Made by a program: the position numbers and the translations under genes. Below the pieces are notes generated by a model that ran no database searches, was not told where the DNA came from, and was given only the letters and a program-made list of their open reading frames with translations. From JBCCRH01 sp039208045 (GTDB lineage Bacteria > Bacteroidota > Bacteroidia > Chitinophagales > Saprospiraceae): 14,626 bases of DNA. Below are positions 5,616-13,011 of the stretch, piece by piece. Position 1 is the first letter of the stretch, and each line of letters starts with the position of its first letter. The stretch is from positions 1 through 14,626 of the forward strand of contig JBCCRH010000107.1 of assembly GCA_039208045.1 (NCBI GenBank), in the 5' to 3' direction.

Positions 5616-8196
5616 AATGAATCTCATCTTTACGTCGTTTTTTCGACCCCTTCTCTTTCTCCTCTTTATCCTTTCCAAACAGCACTTTGCTCCAAAATTT
5701 CTTCCGACGTTCTCGTCGTTCCGCATCCTCTACCCGCTCTTCGCGATACTGTTGGATGCGTTCTACATATTCCTCTTCCGATTCGGTAGTTCTACGGGGA
5801 GGTAACTGAATGGTGTTCTGCTGATCGTAGTAGTCCGTCACCTCTTGCTCCTTTCTATTGCGGCCAAAGACGCGCTTAAAAAAGCCAGGGCGATCCTCTT
5901 CGGGTGACCAAAAATCAACCAATACGGGCATTTCCTCTAAATAAGGGGGGCATTGCATCAATGCCAGGGCGGTATCTGCTGGTGGCGTGAACTTAGCGCG
6001 CCGCCACGATTTGAATTGTGGATCCTGATATACTTTTTTCATAAAGGCTCCCCAAATGGGTAGCGCATTACTTGATCCTTGCCCACGACTCATCGTACGA
6101 AAGTGAACGCTGGGTAAGTCAGCACCCACCCACACGCCTGCCACGAGTTTTGGGGTGAACCCCAAAAACCATCCGTCGGACTGGTTCTGCGTAGTACCTG
6201 TCTTACCGGCGATGTCGTTGTATAGGCCAAATTCATAGCGCAACTTTCGGGCCGTCCCACTATCTACTACCGACTGTAGCATCTTGACCATCATATCTGC
6301 CTCCTCCCGATCTAGTGCTCGATCAAAACGGTCGAGATCAGGGCGCTGAAAGCTCGCAATTACTTCACCATTGCTAGTTTCGATTCGATCTAGATAATGC
6401 AAGTCTGGCCGTTTTCCTCGGTTGGCAAAGGTGCTGTACACCCGCACCATATCCATCAAAGAAGCATCCGATGCCCCCAATGCGATAGCTGGTACTTTTT
6501 GAATGGGAGTCTCAATACCCATCGCTCTCGCTAAATCGCTCACTTGCTCCACCCCAGAGCGCTTTAAGACTTCTACCGTCACCACATTGACGGACTTACT
6601 CAGTGCCCCTTCCATAGAGTAGACTCCGCCATATTTACCATCTGAATTCCGCGGCTCCCAATTGTCATATTCCACGAAAGTGGTGCGATCGTTATAGGTG
6701 TATTCACAGGGGAGCATCCCATTTTTCAGCGCACTGGCATACACAATAGGCTTGAAGGTGGAGCCTACCTGTCGCGTTGACTTTACATGATCGTACTGAA
6801 AATATTTGTGGTCAATGCCTCCGACCCAAGCGCGTACAAGCCCAGTATTAGGCTCTACGGCCAACAGCCCCGTATTGAGCAGTGTGAGGTAATACTTGAG
6901 CGAGTCCATCGGACTCATTTCTTTTTCTTCTTCGCCGCCTTTGTAGGCATACACTTTCATCTTCACTGGGGTGTTAAAAACGGCTTCGATCGCCTCTTCG
7001 CTCAGCCCTTGATTTTTTAGCGCTTGGTAGCGCGCCGTGGATTGGTATACCTTACGGAAAACGCTTTCCTTACCCCAGGGAGTGCCCGTTTTCCAATCCT
7101 TGTAAAAGTTGGCTTGTAGCTTAGGAAGGTACTCTTGGACGGCCTCTTCGGCATAGGTTTGCATACTCGCATTGAGGGTGGTATAGATGCGCAAGCCATC
7201 GACATAAAGGTTGTAAGGCGTACCATCTGACTTTTTGTAATCTTGTAGGAAGTCGGAGAGCTCCAGGCGCAAGTGCTCCCGAAAATAGGTGGCAATGCCT
7301 TGGTTATTACCTTCTAAATAGTACTTGGTTTCCAGCGGCAGCTGTTGGAGCGAATCGCAGGCTACTTCCTCCAAATAACCATATCGCTTCATTTGCTTCA
7401 GCACCACATTCCTCCGCTCTCGGGAGCGTTCCTTATTTTTCACTGGATTGTAATAGGTCGTTGCCTTGAGCATGCCCACTAGTACTGCAACTTCCTCCAA
7501 TTTTAGCTCGTGAGGTGCTTTGTTAAAAAAGCGCTGAGCAGCTACCTTCACACCATATATATTTTCACTAAATGGCACAGTATTCAGATAAAGGCGTAGC
7601 AATTCTTCTTTAGTGTAGAGCCTCTCCAGGCGCCGTGCAATAAACAACTCCCGCATTTTATTCACTACCATCGATAGCATCCAGTAGTCCTGTCGGGGGT
7701 ACAAGTTCTTAGCCAATTGCTGGCTGAGCGTACTTCCTCCACCAGCTGAATCATCCGAAAGTAAGATGGATTTGAAAAAGACACGCAACATCGCCCGAAA
7801 ATCGATACCCTGGTGCTCAAAAAAACGAGCATCTTCAGTGGCCACTAAGGCATTAACGAGGTCCGTAGAAATTTCTTCAAAATCGGCATTCACTCGATTT
7901 TCGATATAATATTTGCCGAGGAGGGTGCCATCTTCAGAGTAGACTTCTGAAGCTGTATGGTTTTGAATGGCCTGCAGATCAGAATAGGTAGGGAGCTTGC
8001 CAAATGCGCCCCAATAGACCAAAAGCGCAAAGAGCAGAAAAGAGCCAATCCCAATTCCAAGCCCGCCCAAGCTCAGCTTAAATAAGAACTTGCGGTTTTC
8101 GGCTTCTTTGAGATAGTCGTACGTGCGTCGGTAGAGGGTAGAAAAAAACTGTTGAACTCGGGTGTGTAGTTGTTGGGACTGCTGCTGCTCCTCCAT
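5614..8196 (-). CDS. Class A penicillin-binding protein 1A (bifunctional transglycosylase/transpeptidase)
   Basis: An 860-residue inner-membrane peptidoglycan synthase that polymerises glycan strands from lipid II and cross-links their stem peptides. A short cytoplasmic N-terminus precedes one membrane anchor (about 39-62). The GT51 domain follows (about 80-260), with EDARFFEHQG and catalytic E121, GGSTLSQQLAKNL (153-165) and RLYLNTVPFSENIYG (201-215). The transpeptidase domain (about 430-720) has all three penicillin-binding motifs: S479-T-F-K482 with S479 as the acyl-enzyme serine, SVN at 535-537 and KTG at 665-667. A charged tail of roughly 90 residues (770-860) carries two copies of a short FF/FW-K-V-FG motif. 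The total length is normal for the family. The gene is flanked by unrelated single genes, with no division or elongation partner nearby. Calling it PBP1A rather than another class A member is by overall resemblance. Confidence 0.95.
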   Translation of the reverse strand: MEEQQQSQQLHTRVQQFFSTLYRRTYDYLKEAENRKFLFKLSLGGLGIGIGSFLLFALLVYWGAFGKLPTYSDLQAIQNHTASEVYSEDGTLLGKYYIENRVNADFEEISTDLVNALVATEDARFFEHQGIDFRAMLRVFFKSILLSDDSAGGGSTLSQQLAKNLYPRQDYWMLSMVVNKMRELFIARRLERLYTKEELLRLYLNTVPFSENIYGVKVAAQRFFNKAPHELKLEEVAVLVGMLKATTYYNPVKNKERSRERRNVVLKQMKRYGYLEEVACDSLQQLPLETKYYLEGNNQGIATYFREHLRLELSDFLQDYKKSDGTPYNLYVDGLRIYTTLNASMQTYAEEAVQEYLPKLQANFYKDWKTGTPWGKESVFRKVYQSTARYQALKNQGLSEEAIEAVFNTPVKMKVYAYKGGEEEKEMSPMDSLKYYLTLLNTGLLAVEPNTGLVRAWVGGIDHKYFQYDHVKSTRQVGSTFKPIVYASALKNGMLPCEYTYNDRTTFVEYDNWEPRNSDGKYGGVYSMEGALSKSVNVVTVEVLKRSGVEQVSDLARAMGIETPIQKVPAIALGASDASLMDMVRVYSTFANRGKRPDLHYLDRIETSNGEVIASFQRPDLDRFDRALDREEADMMVKMLQSVVDSGTARKLRYEFGLYNDIAGKTGTTQNQSDGWFLGFTPKLVAGVWVGADLPSVHFRTMSRGQGSSNALPIWGAFMKKVYQDPQFKSWRRAKFTPPADTALALMQCPPYLEEMPVLVDFWSPEEDRPGFFKRVFGRNRKEQEVTDYYDQQNTIQLPPRRTTESEEEYVERIQQYREERVEDAERRERRKKFWSKVLFGKDKEEKEKGSKKRRKDEIH

Positions 8197-8439
8197 TTGT
8201 CGGGAATTGTTGGCTTTTACTATCGCTTCATAACGTCGTGATAAAACCTATTATTACCAAGGAAGTTTGGTATTTGTAAATTTACCATTTTTTGTTTTGA
8301 GTAGTGATTTTTGGAGTGGTTTTGTTGGAATAAATAGACAAGTGCCTATTTTCGTCCTTGCCCGGACAGTGAAAAGCCAACCTATAAATGATTCACCTGT
8401 TATTAGACCAGTTATTAAACACCTTTTAAACTAAAAAAA
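8197..8439. other. Divergent intergenic region (PBP1A / DUF6503-like lipoprotein)
   Basis: These 243 bases separate two divergently transcribed genes and hold no open frame I would defend. For the plus-strand gene, TTG at 8325-8327 followed after 19 bases by TATTTTCG (8347-8354) is a 7/8 match to the Bacteroidota -7 element, leaving a leader of about 80 bases. For the minus-strand gene I found only a 7/8 -7 match (8243-8250) without a partner. Both assignments are weak. Confidence 0.3.
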
Positions 8440-9267
8440 ATGACAAAATCTAAAGCCTTCCTACCGCTTACATTGCTACTCCTATCCGTGCTAAGTGCAT
8501 GTTCAGCGCCTACAGAACCTACGGAAAGTACGGAGTCGGATAGCACAGAACAACCAGCTACAGAAGAAATCATCTCTTCTACTTTAACAGCCCTAGAAGC
8601 AGCACACAAAAAAAGTACATTCGACCAAAAGGAAGCTATCCAATTTGATATTGAATTATTTTTTAGAGGTAAAAAACGCTTGGATGCTACCATCACCAGC
8701 CTGACCAATTCTGGTAAGATTCGCATGGAGAAAGCAGATGGTACCGTAGTGGTATTTGATGGCAATCAGGTATTGCAAATGCCAGCCGATACGGATTATA
8801 AAGGGGCACGCTTCGACATTTTTACCTGGCAATACTTCTTTATGGCACCTTATAAACTCAGCGATCCTGGAACTATCTGGACGGACATGAGTAGAGATAC
8901 GCTCAATACGCTGACCTACGAGCGAGGAAAGCTCACCTTTGAAGCAGGAACAGGCGATGCCCCTGATGACTGGTATGTGATTTATAAAAATCCTAAAACC
9001 AATCTGATGGATGTGCTGGCTTACATCGTCACCTATGGGCAATCCGCTGAAGAAGCAGAAGAAGAACCCCATGCCGTAACCTACGAAGCTTACCAAACGT
9101 TTGAAGGCATACCCATTGCTACTAAGTGGGGATTTTGGATATGGTATGAAGACCAAGGGTTGACTGAGCAGCTCGGTGAAGCCAATGTATCGAATGTCAA
9201 GTTTGTGGATGGGGCTGACACACTATTCAGCTTGGGAGAGGATGCTAAGGTGATCGCCCGGAATTAG
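8440..9267 (+). CDS. DUF6503-like lipoprotein
   Basis: A 275-residue predicted lipoprotein of unknown function. Residues 1-20 form a lipoprotein signal with lipobox LSAC and lipidated C21. A low-complexity linker rich in T, E, S and P (22-42) leads to a mainly beta-strand domain (about 44-265). Segments such as TFEAGTGDAPDDWYVIYKNPKTN (166-188), a YIVTYG strand (195-200) and WGFWIWY (230-236) resemble, from memory, the Bacteroidota DUF6503 family. The fold may be a LolA/LppX-like open barrel that binds a lipid or other hydrophobic ligand, but that is inference from its strand-rich, aromatic character. No catalytic motif is evident. The aldehyde dehydrogenase gene starts 52 bases downstream on the same strand with no clear promoter between, so the two may share a transcript. 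Confidence 0.75.
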   Translation: MTKSKAFLPLTLLLLSVLSACSAPTEPTESTESDSTEQPATEEIISSTLTALEAAHKKSTFDQKEAIQFDIELFFRGKKRLDATITSLTNSGKIRMEKADGTVVVFDGNQVLQMPADTDYKGARFDIFTWQYFFMAPYKLSDPGTIWTDMSRDTLNTLTYERGKLTFEAGTGDAPDDWYVIYKNPKTNLMDVLAYIVTYGQSAEEAEEEPHAVTYEAYQTFEGIPIATKWGFWIWYEDQGLTEQLGEANVSNVKFVDGADTLFSLGEDAKVIARN

Positions 9268-9319
9268 GGCATCAATAGGCGAGATACTGGATGATTAGCT
9301 TAAGACGAACCAGCTCAAT

Positions 9320-10687
9320 ATGACTCTAGAAAATATAAATCCTACTACCGGAAAACGCATTAATACGTTTCACTTTCAAACGGATACTCAAGTAGCTAGT
9401 GCCATCGAGCAAGCTCAGCAAACCTATCACGCATGGCGTACTACCACTTTTGCAGAACGTGGCCACCTTTTGCGCCAAGCAGCAAGTATCTTGCGAAAGC
9501 AACAGGCTACCTATGCAGCGCTCATTACAGAGGAGATGGGTAAGCCTATTCGTGAAGCAAAGGCAGAGGTGGAAAAATGTGCGTGGGTATGTGAGTATTA
9601 TGCAGAACATGCCGAGGCATTTTTAGCTAATGAACCAATCGAAACCGATGCTAGCAAAAGCTATATTACGCATCGTCCCTTGGGTATTGTATTGGCCATT
9701 ATGCCTTGGAACTTTCCCTTCTGGCAAGTCTTCCGCTTTGCTGCTCCTGCACTGATGGCGGGCAATGTCGCTTTACTAAAGCATGCGCTGAATGTGCCGG
9801 GCTGTGGTGTTGCTATTGAAGAGTTGTTCTCAGCTGCTGGTTTTCCGAAAGGAGCATTTACCAATATACTGGTGGAAACACCCAAGGTACAAGGGATCAT
9901 TGAGCACTCTCACATCAAAGCCGTCACCTTAACGGGAAGTGAGCGCGCAGGCAAGGCAGTCGCCAGTCAAGCTGGAAATGCGATCAAAAAAACAGTATTG
10001 GAGTTAGGTGGCAGCGATGCCTACCTCATTTTAGAAGATGCCGATTTGGAGTTAGCTGTAGAAGCGTGCGCAAAAAGTCGCTTGCTCAATGCTGGGCAAA
10101 GCTGTATCGGGGCGAAGCGATTCTTAGTAGTGGAGCATATCTACGATGCCTTTCTCAAAGCATTCAAAGCAAAACTAGAAGTCGCCAAAGTAGGGGATCC
10201 TATCCGAGAGACAACCACTATCGGGCCGCTTGCGCGAAAAGACCTACGCGACACTCTACATGACCAAGTAACGGCCAGTATTAAACAAGGCGCAGTCTGC
10301 GAACTCGGTGGGTTTATTCCAGAGAGGGAGGGTGCCTACTACCCACCCACTATTTTGACAAACGTCCAAAAAGGCATGCCCGCTTATGAAGAAGAACTGT
10401 TCGGGCCTGTAGCAGCAGTATTCAAAGTACGCGATGAGGCAGAAGCTATCCGCATTGCAAATGATTCCAGCTTTGGCCTAGGGAGCGCGGTATTTACACA
10501 GGATATCGCCCGTGGCGAGCGTATTGCCGCCAATGAGCTAGAAGCAGGAAGTAGCTTTGTCAATGGCATGGTCAAATCAGACCCTCGCTTACCTTTCGGC
10601 GGGATCGGGATGAGTGGCTATGGGCGGGAATTGTCTTACTATGGCATTCGGGAGTTTACGAATGTGAAAACGGTGTGGGTGAAATAA
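9320..10687 (+). CDS. NAD(P)-dependent succinate-semialdehyde-type aldehyde dehydrogenase
   Basis: A 455-residue cytoplasmic aldehyde dehydrogenase that oxidises an aldehyde to the acid with NAD(P)+. All signature residues are present: N131 in MPWNFPFW, K154 in the cofactor region, the nucleotide-binding TGSERAG segment (205-211), general base E228 in LELGG, nucleophile C262 in NAGQSC, and E359 in ELFGP. The length and the RPLGIVLAIMPWNFPFWQ stretch are closest to the short succinate-semialdehyde dehydrogenases of the Sad/GabD type, which feed 4-aminobutyrate breakdown into the TCA cycle as succinate. No 4-aminobutyrate transaminase or transporter lies nearby, so the physiological aldehyde is not fixed by context. 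A small palindrome follows its stop codon. Confidence 0.92.
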   Translation: MTLENINPTTGKRINTFHFQTDTQVASAIEQAQQTYHAWRTTTFAERGHLLRQAASILRKQQATYAALITEEMGKPIREAKAEVEKCAWVCEYYAEHAEAFLANEPIETDASKSYITHRPLGIVLAIMPWNFPFWQVFRFAAPALMAGNVALLKHALNVPGCGVAIEELFSAAGFPKGAFTNILVETPKVQGIIEHSHIKAVTLTGSERAGKAVASQAGNAIKKTVLELGGSDAYLILEDADLELAVEACAKSRLLNAGQSCIGAKRFLVVEHIYDAFLKAFKAKLEVAKVGDPIRETTTIGPLARKDLRDTLHDQVTASIKQGAVCELGGFIPEREGAYYPPTILTNVQKGMPAYEEELFGPVAAVFKVRDEAEAIRIANDSSFGLGSAVFTQDIARGERIAANELEAGSSFVNGMVKSDPRLPFGGIGMSGYGRELSYYGIREFTNVKTVWVK

Positions 10688-10690
10688 AAT

Positions 10691-10704
10691 AGCGAATTTT
10701 CGCT
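10691..10704 (+). terminator. Short palindrome after the aldehyde dehydrogenase stop
   Basis: AGCGAA and TTCGCT form a 6-bp inverted repeat with a 2-base centre (in practice 5 bp with a 4-base loop), three bases after the TAA stop codon. It has no T-run, so it may mark a transcript end or be coincidental. Confidence 0.3.
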
Positions 10705-10735
10705 GGTGTAAGCAACTATTATTTGTGCTAGGGCG

Positions 10736-10757
10736 TTTTATTAATATGTTAATAAAA
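10736..10757. promoter_or_regulatory. Perfect AT-only dyad upstream of the membrane-protein gene
   Basis: TTTTATTAA and TTAATAAAA are perfect 9-bp inverted arms around a 4-base centre (TATG). The element ends 19 bases before the ATG at 10777. Position and symmetry fit an operator for a dimeric repressor or a leader hairpin. No T-run placement supports a terminator on either strand. AT-only dyads are easier to get by chance in this AT-rich stretch, which limits confidence. Confidence 0.4.
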
Positions 10758-10776
10758 TCTTAAGGGCTCCTATGGT

Positions 10777-11307
10777 ATGAAAAGCAAAAAAAAATACTTT
10801 GGCAAACGCGATCCCAAAGTAACCAGAAATAAAAGTAAATCCTCTTTGAATAGTCTCATCGATAAAACAAAAGATGAAACTATCGACCAAGTAGCTAAAC
10901 TTTTGGTAAGGATAGTGCTTGCTTTTATCATTCTGGTTTGTACGATACTTTTTCTTTGGACTAAGAATCCTCTTCGAGATAAATTTTTTGATGTACGGAC
11001 TTGGACAAAAAATCAGGAAGAGAAAAGGAGCACTACGATCGACGGGTTCGTTATGAACTGCGATTCTACTACCCTTCCTGGCATATACGTGGTAGTCAAA
11101 GGGCACGATGTTTCTTCAACAGTGACTAATGAAGAGGGACGCTTCAGCGTTTACGTAGACTTGCCGCAGAATTTAAATACAGTTCCCATTCGGTTTTTAA
11201 ATAAAAAAAATGATGTGATCTATGAGACATTATATACTGTTGATAAAAATAATATAGATAACGATCGGCTTCAAATGTTTGCGCTTCCAGATGAACTCCT
11301 AGAGTAG
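10777..11307 (+). CDS. Hypothetical single-pass membrane protein with carboxypeptidase-regulatory-like domain
   Basis: A 176-residue protein I cannot name. A basic, lysine-rich cytoplasmic N-terminus (1-41) precedes one strong membrane segment (about 42-61, LLVRIVLAFIILVCTILFLW). The outer part (about 86-170) contains a TIDGFVMNCDSTTLPGIYV strand pair followed by SSTVTNEEGRFSVYVDLP. That is the typical pattern of the CarboxypepD_reg-like beta-sandwich: a G, then a polar loop with PG, then T..EGRF. In Bacteroidota this fold often serves as an adhesion or interaction module. Topology is predicted N-inside by the positive-inside rule. Codons are AT-richer than the neighbours: GC is 23 of 60 in 10801-10860 and 18 of 60 in 11161-11220, against 30 of 60 in 10081-10140 of the preceding gene. 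The function is unknown. Confidence 0.75.
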   Translation: MKSKKKYFGKRDPKVTRNKSKSSLNSLIDKTKDETIDQVAKLLVRIVLAFIILVCTILFLWTKNPLRDKFFDVRTWTKNQEEKRSTTIDGFVMNCDSTTLPGIYVVVKGHDVSSTVTNEEGRFSVYVDLPQNLNTVPIRFLNKKNDVIYETLYTVDKNNIDNDRLQMFALPDELLE

Positions 11308-11330
11308 TATTTTGGAACAAATAATTTTTT

Positions 11331-11381
11331 ATTATTGCTTGCCTGAATTATTGCATGTCAATCATGTATAGTATAACTTTA
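11331..11381 (+). promoter_or_regulatory. Candidate promoter with a direct repeat, upstream of the secreted hypothetical gene
   Basis: TTG at 11351-11353 is followed after 20 bases by TAACTTTA (11374-11381), a 7/8 match to TAnnTTTG, leaving a leader of about 45 bases before the ATG at 11433. Two copies of ATTATTGC (11331-11338 and 11347-11354) lie 16 bases apart and overlap the TTG element, as a regulator site might. The rest of the 125-base gap is AT-rich and shows nothing else. Confidence 0.3.
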
Positions 11382-11432
11382 TGCTTTCGCTAATTAAATT
11401 TCCCAAAACTTTACTCAGAAGCCAAAATAATT

Positions 11433-12053
11433 ATGCGATTGCTAAGAACTTTACCTTACGTCTTTTTGATAGGAACTCTACTTGTTGCCGCTTCAGCCTT
11501 AATGGGTTTCGATAGAGAGTTAAAGACTTTTGGAATCTCCGGGACTATTAAGTTTGAAGATGCCTCTGCAAAAGGGGCACAAGTTGTACTCACCACTTCC
11601 GACGAAGATCCCTTCTCAGGAACTAAAAGAGGCGAGGCGAAACTAGAGCAATATCTTCAGCAAGGCGGTCAATTCTATCGAAAAATTAACCAAGATGGAG
11701 GTATGGATGTATATGTGTGGATAAGACAGGAAGGCTATCCCATTATTCAAGTGAGAAAAGGTCTTATAACCAATTTCGACCAAGTCGACTTTGAAGAAAT
11801 TGTTATACCTGCCAATCTGAAAGTTACTAACAGCACTCCGGTCGAATTTTTCAAAGAAAAATGTGATGAAGGCTCAATAGTCAGTGTGTTTCCCAATGAG
11901 ATACGAATTGTTCGTGACTTCAAGAAAGTATCTTGTGATGGCAAGAAAGATAAACGTATGGAAGCTAAATTAGACATTAGGAAACATACTACAACAAGCA
12001 CTTCAGAAAAAGCTCAGGCATTTGCTAGCGAGCTTTATTTCTCTGCAAACTAG
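11433..12053 (+). CDS. Hypothetical secreted protein
   Basis: A 206-residue protein of no family I recognise. Residues 1-24 look like a signal peptide (basic start, hydrophobic core about 7-20, AASA near the end) with no lipobox cysteine, so it is probably periplasmic or secreted. A strand-rich segment starts at FGISGTIKFED (33-43) and includes KGAQVVLTT and DGGMDVYVWIRQEGYP (88-103), which could be a beta-sandwich loosely like the one in the preceding gene. Two cysteines, C144 and C168, could pair as a disulfide after export. The C-terminal 40 residues are polar and basic. A 60-base sample (11761-11820) has 22 GC bases, as AT-rich as the gene before it. It lies 125 bases downstream of that gene on the same strand, and whether they are co-transcribed is open. 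Confidence 0.7.
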   Translation: MRLLRTLPYVFLIGTLLVAASALMGFDRELKTFGISGTIKFEDASAKGAQVVLTTSDEDPFSGTKRGEAKLEQYLQQGGQFYRKINQDGGMDVYVWIRQEGYPIIQVRKGLITNFDQVDFEEIVIPANLKVTNSTPVEFFKEKCDEGSIVSVFPNEIRIVRDFKKVSCDGKKDKRMEAKLDIRKHTTTSTSEKAQAFASELYFSAN

Positions 12054-12091
12054 CTGGTCTGTTGTTCCATAGGCGGCAACAAGGCCTTTAA

Positions 12092-12128
12092 TGGTGCATT
12101 TTGTCGCATATTATTTAGATATGCACCA
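12092..12128. repeat. 8-bp inverted repeat between convergent genes
   Basis: TGGTGCAT (12092-12099) and ATGCACCA (12121-12128) are perfect inverted arms 21 bases apart, in the 119-base gap between the secreted hypothetical gene and the convergent acyltransferase gene. An A-rich run follows on the plus strand, which is the wrong orientation for an intrinsic terminator of either gene. It may still mark an RNA end structure, or be a protein-binding site. Confidence 0.35.
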
Positions 12129-12172
12129 AAAATAGAAAAAAAGGGATATATCCTTACCTAAAATGCCCTACA

Positions 12173-13000
12173 TCATCGAATCCCCTTCCGTGCTAACTTA
12201 AACGTTTCCGAACGCAGATAATTCAATAAAGCCTGTCGATCTTTTAGGTGCGCAATATCTTCGTACAAAATAGGATCACCAATCGCAATGGGGTGCGTCT
12301 TGCCTCGCTTATTACGCATTTCGTGAATCAATAAACTCAGGCGCAGGCTCGCATTGATGTTGCTCGCCACCTGAAAAAGACGGCTATTCTGACCACTAAA
12401 ATAGATAGGCACAACGGTAGCTTGCGTGGTTTGAATAAGCTTGGCCACAAAGCGTTTCCATTCCAAATCGTGCGCTTTGCGCTTCCAAATTTTAGGAGCA
12501 GTAGCCACTGCGCCAGCAGGGAAAATACCCAGTGCTTCACCCGCTTTTAGGCGTTCCATGCTCGTCTTGCGCGTTTGTATATTGGTCATCATCGCCTCTC
12601 GCGTTTCCCGAAAATCGATGGGAAGCAAATAATCTTTCAGAAGTGGTTCTCGCGCCAGCACTTCATTGACTAGCACACAAAAACGATCACGTACCAGCGA
12701 AAGCAGATGCCCTAACATCAGACCATCCACCACGCCAAATGGATGGTTGGCAATGAACACTACAGGGCCATCTTTTGGTATTTTTTTGAGTTGACTTTCG
12801 TCAAAAGAAACGCCAATATTGAGTTTGCGTAAAGCAGTTGCCCAGACTTCCCCATAGGTGAGGTCGAGCTGGTACAACTCGGTATAGACCCGTTCAATTT
12901 TCTTACGACCAGTTGCAAATTCGATGGTTTCCATCATCGCTCGTTTGAGCGGCGGATCGTCATAAGAAGAATACGTTAGTTTTGCGCGAGTAGGCTTCAT
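12173..13000 (-). CDS. Lysophospholipid acyltransferase family protein (PlsC-like)
   Basis: A 275-residue acyltransferase expected to place an acyl chain on a lysolipid or aminolipid hydroxyl at the inner membrane. The catalytic motif is NHPFGVVD (residues 85-92), with H86 and D92 separated by five residues rather than the four of classical PlsC. This spacing is usual in the COG3176 'putative hemolysin' and OlsA/GlsA-like branches, which make ornithine or glycine lipids. A FPAGAV motif (160-165) and a VVPIYFSGQNS strand (196-206) are the later conserved blocks. No long membrane segment is obvious. A frame extension opens with TTG at 13015, overlapping the mnmG stop codon, but ATG at 13000, 11 bases after that stop, is preferred. 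The gene is almost certainly co-transcribed with mnmG. No partner N-acyltransferase is in view, so the lipid product is uncertain. Confidence 0.86.
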   Translation of the reverse strand: MKPTRAKLTYSSYDDPPLKRAMMETIEFATGRKKIERVYTELYQLDLTYGEVWATALRKLNIGVSFDESQLKKIPKDGPVVFIANHPFGVVDGLMLGHLLSLVRDRFCVLVNEVLAREPLLKDYLLPIDFRETREAMMTNIQTRKTSMERLKAGEALGIFPAGAVATAPKIWKRKAHDLEWKRFVAKLIQTTQATVVPIYFSGQNSRLFQVASNINASLRLSLLIHEMRNKRGKTHPIAIGDPILYEDIAHLKDRQALLNYLRSETFKLARKGIR

Positions 13001-13011
13001 GTGTACGGAAT

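Noticed and set aside
8656..9156. A 166-codon minus-strand open frame opposite the DUF6503-like gene
   Set aside because: The plus-strand frame has a lipoprotein signal and family resemblance. The opposite frame has neither and looks like a shadow.
10777..12053. Toxin-antitoxin or effector-immunity reading of the hypothetical pair
   Set aside because: Neither protein shows a DNA-binding, nuclease or pore-forming pattern. The sizes, 125-base gap and topologies do not suggest that arrangement.
12092..12128. Intrinsic terminator for the secreted hypothetical gene
   Set aside because: The loop is 21 bases long and the plus-strand flank is A-rich instead of T-rich, so it was kept only as an inverted repeat.
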